Translations under genes and position numbers: made by a program
Part shown: positions 63,130 through 64,000 of the stretch, one piece after another
Layout of the letters: each line of letters begins with the position of its first letter
Position numbering within the stretch: the stretch's first letter is position 1
The notes under the pieces: model-generated
Seen by the model: only the letters and a program-made list of their open reading frames with translations
What the model was told of the DNA's origin: nothing
The model's database searches: none
NCBI RefSeq assembly: GCF_005047635.1
Contig: NZ_SUKC01000010.1
Location: forward strand, 62,001 to 126,000
Length of the DNA: 64,000 bases
DNA from: Arthrobacter sp. CAU 1506
GTDB lineage: Bacteria; Actinomycetota; Actinomycetes; Actinomycetales; Micrococcaceae
Direction: 5' to 3'

Positions 63130-63369
63130 ATGAAGAACGCACTTACGAGGGCCACCAAGAAAAAGTCCTTCAAGGACCTGAGCACCGGCCAGAAGCTGCG
63201 GGTTGGCCTCACCGCCGCGGTGCAGATCGCCCTGCAGACCGCCGCGCTGAGGGACCTGAAGAAGCGGCCGGCCGCCATGGTCAACGGGCCGAAGCCGGCG
63301 TGGTTCGCGGCGTCGTTCCTCAATTTCGTTGGCCCTGCGGCCTACTTCCTCTTCGGCCGCAAGCGCTGA
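63130..63369 (+). CDS. Small PLDc_N-like protein
   Basis: The 79-residue protein has a basic N-terminus, an amphipathic middle (LRVGLTAAVQIALQTAALRDL) and a short hydrophobic end, FLNFVGPAAYFLFGRKR, which recalls the PLDc_N motif. Likely membrane-associated. ATG with GGGAGA six bases upstream. Function unknown. Confidence 0.62.
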   Translation: MKNALTRATKKKSFKDLSTGQKLRVGLTAAVQIALQTAALRDLKKRPAAMVNGPKPAWFAASFLNFVGPAAYFLFGRKR

Positions 63370-63574
63370 ATCCCTAAACACAATCCGTTGAATATTTCAA
63401 TCCACTGCTCCTAAACCCCGTCAAACACTGTCTTGTGGTTTCGGCTGGGTAACGATGCCCTAGAGTGTTTGACGTCACGAAGTGGCATCGACCACACTTG
63501 AAATAGTGAACGCGTGTTCGGTCAGCGAACAAGTGGTCTGTATCCCCGTTCTCCTCGGGGCAGAAGGAGTGGAA

Positions 63575-63625
63575 ATGAAATGTGCGCTGAATAGGGCGCC
63601 GCACCGGGATGAGTTGCTGTCATGA
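63575..63625 (+). CDS. 16-codon leader ORF coupled to the ABC permease
   Basis: An ORF with AGAAGGAG seven bases before its ATG reads MKCALNRAPHRDELLS, and its TGA overlaps the permease ATG (ATGA). A small hairpin (CCCCG with CGGGG, 63544-63560) lies just upstream of its ribosome site. The permease has only a weak site of its own, so coupling is likely. The single Cys could be a sulfur-sensing codon, as in other actinobacterial leader peptides, but one Cys is thin evidence. Confidence 0.5.
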   Translation: MKCALNRAPHRDELLS

Positions 63626-64000
63626 GCGCTCCGACGGTGACAACAGACAGCCAGGGTGCCGCGGCCAGCCGGCCGCGCAAGCGCCCTGCGAAGAAGCGCC
63701 CCACCAAGCAGTTGCTGGGGCTGGCCGGTATTTTGGCGTTCTTGCTGGTGTGGGAATTGGTGCCGCGGGTGGGGATTGTGGAAGCGCGCTTCCTGCCGCC
63801 GGCGTCCGATGTCATCGCGATGCTGTTCAACGATTTCGGGTTGACGGCTTTCTGGGTGGCGGTGGGCGAGACCATGTTGGCGTGGTTCCTGGGCCTGTTG
63901 ATGGCCGTGCTGCTGGCAGTGGTGCTTGGGTTCATCATCGGTTCGTCCAACTTCCTGCGGAAGGTCACTAACTCCACGGTGGAGTTCCTGCGCCCGATTC
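63622..64000 (+). CDS. ABC transporter permease, SsuC/TauC/ThiX type (partial)
   Basis: The reading runs off the window end after 126 residues. It has a polar, Arg/Lys-rich N-terminus of about 30 residues, a first helix (LLGLAGILAFLLVWELVP) and FLPPASDVIAMLF. A loop with FWVAVGETMLAWFLG leads to the second helix, the pattern of the BPD-type permeases for taurine, sulfonates, nitrate or thiamine precursors. The ATG overlaps a leader ORF. The ATPase and binding protein would lie beyond 64000. Confidence 0.85.
   Translation, partial: MSAPTVTTDSQGAAASRPRKRPAKKRPTKQLLGLAGILAFLLVWELVPRVGIVEARFLPPASDVIAMLFNDFGLTAFWVAVGETMLAWFLGLLMAVLLAVVLGFIIGSSNFLRKVTNSTVEFLRPI

Noticed and set aside
63460-63540. 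Cluster of small inverted repeats (GAACGCGTGTTC, TTCGGTCAGCGAA) before the ABC permease as a riboswitch or operator
   Set aside because: The arms are only four bases and the order matches no riboswitch I know; left as possible but unsupported.

Overview
The window is high-GC DNA with strong AGGAGG-type ribosome binding sites, frequent GTG and TTG starts, dense genes and many flavin-dependent oxidoreductases. The gene content (GluQ, two CspA proteins, a PspA pair, an IdeR-like iron box, NagB, a lipoprotein nuclease with an excalibur domain) suggests an actinobacterium of the Arthrobacter type (Micrococcaceae). This is inferred from gene style; no marker gene was compared.

Layout. 1-4.8 kb: NmrA-like reductase, gluQ, a GDSL hydrolase, an MFS permease and a small conserved protein. 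5.0-9.9 kb: five genes in one direction (asparaginase, an HpPgdA/imidase-type deacetylase, an MFS permease, two SDR dehydrogenases) that look like one catabolic operon. 9.9-14.4 kb: small membrane proteins, a K+ channel, an Lrp/AsnC regulator and tRNA-Ala(CGC). 14.5-20.3 kb: a decayed VOC gene, then an exported block: a hydrolase with FG-GAP-like repeats, an HNH lipoprotein nuclease, a decapeptide-repeat protein and a zinc-protease-like protein. 20.4-26.9 kb: mixed housekeeping and flavoenzymes, nagB with a coupled leader ORF, and ferritin with a candidate iron box.

26.9-28.0 kb: an IS481-family element sits exactly on the ferritin stop codon, with a 6-bp GCTAGC target duplication and a frameshifted transposase. 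28-32.4 kb: a cold-shock protein, then a P450 and its ferredoxin divergent from a LysR regulator. 32.4-41.3 kb: an APC permease, a benzoylformate decarboxylase paired with an unusual LDH/MDH-family dehydrogenase, a DHA2 permease and a dienelactone hydrolase. 41.4-47.6 kb: a flavin reductase, amine oxidase and NtaA-type monooxygenase operon divergent from an IclR regulator, followed by an amidohydrolase. 48.3-53.0 kb: xdhABC with overlapping genes. 53-59.8 kb: a D-2-hydroxyacid dehydrogenase, a PspA pair, CspA divergent from a fatty acid desaturase, an aldo/keto reductase, a thioesterase, DUF503 and MarR. 59.8-64 kb: a MarR-facing operon of an F420-type NADP reductase and an LLM flavoenzyme, an NmrA-like protein, a NUDIX hydrolase, and the start of an ABC permease behind a coupled leader ORF.

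The most promising leads for new biology are the asparaginase/imidase-like operon, the predicted 2-hydroxy-acid to aldehyde gene pair, the FMN monooxygenase/amine oxidase operon with its triple-half-site IclR operator, and the P450 in which an Asn-Glu pair replaces the usual acid-alcohol pair. All functions are read from motifs by eye; no database search was run.
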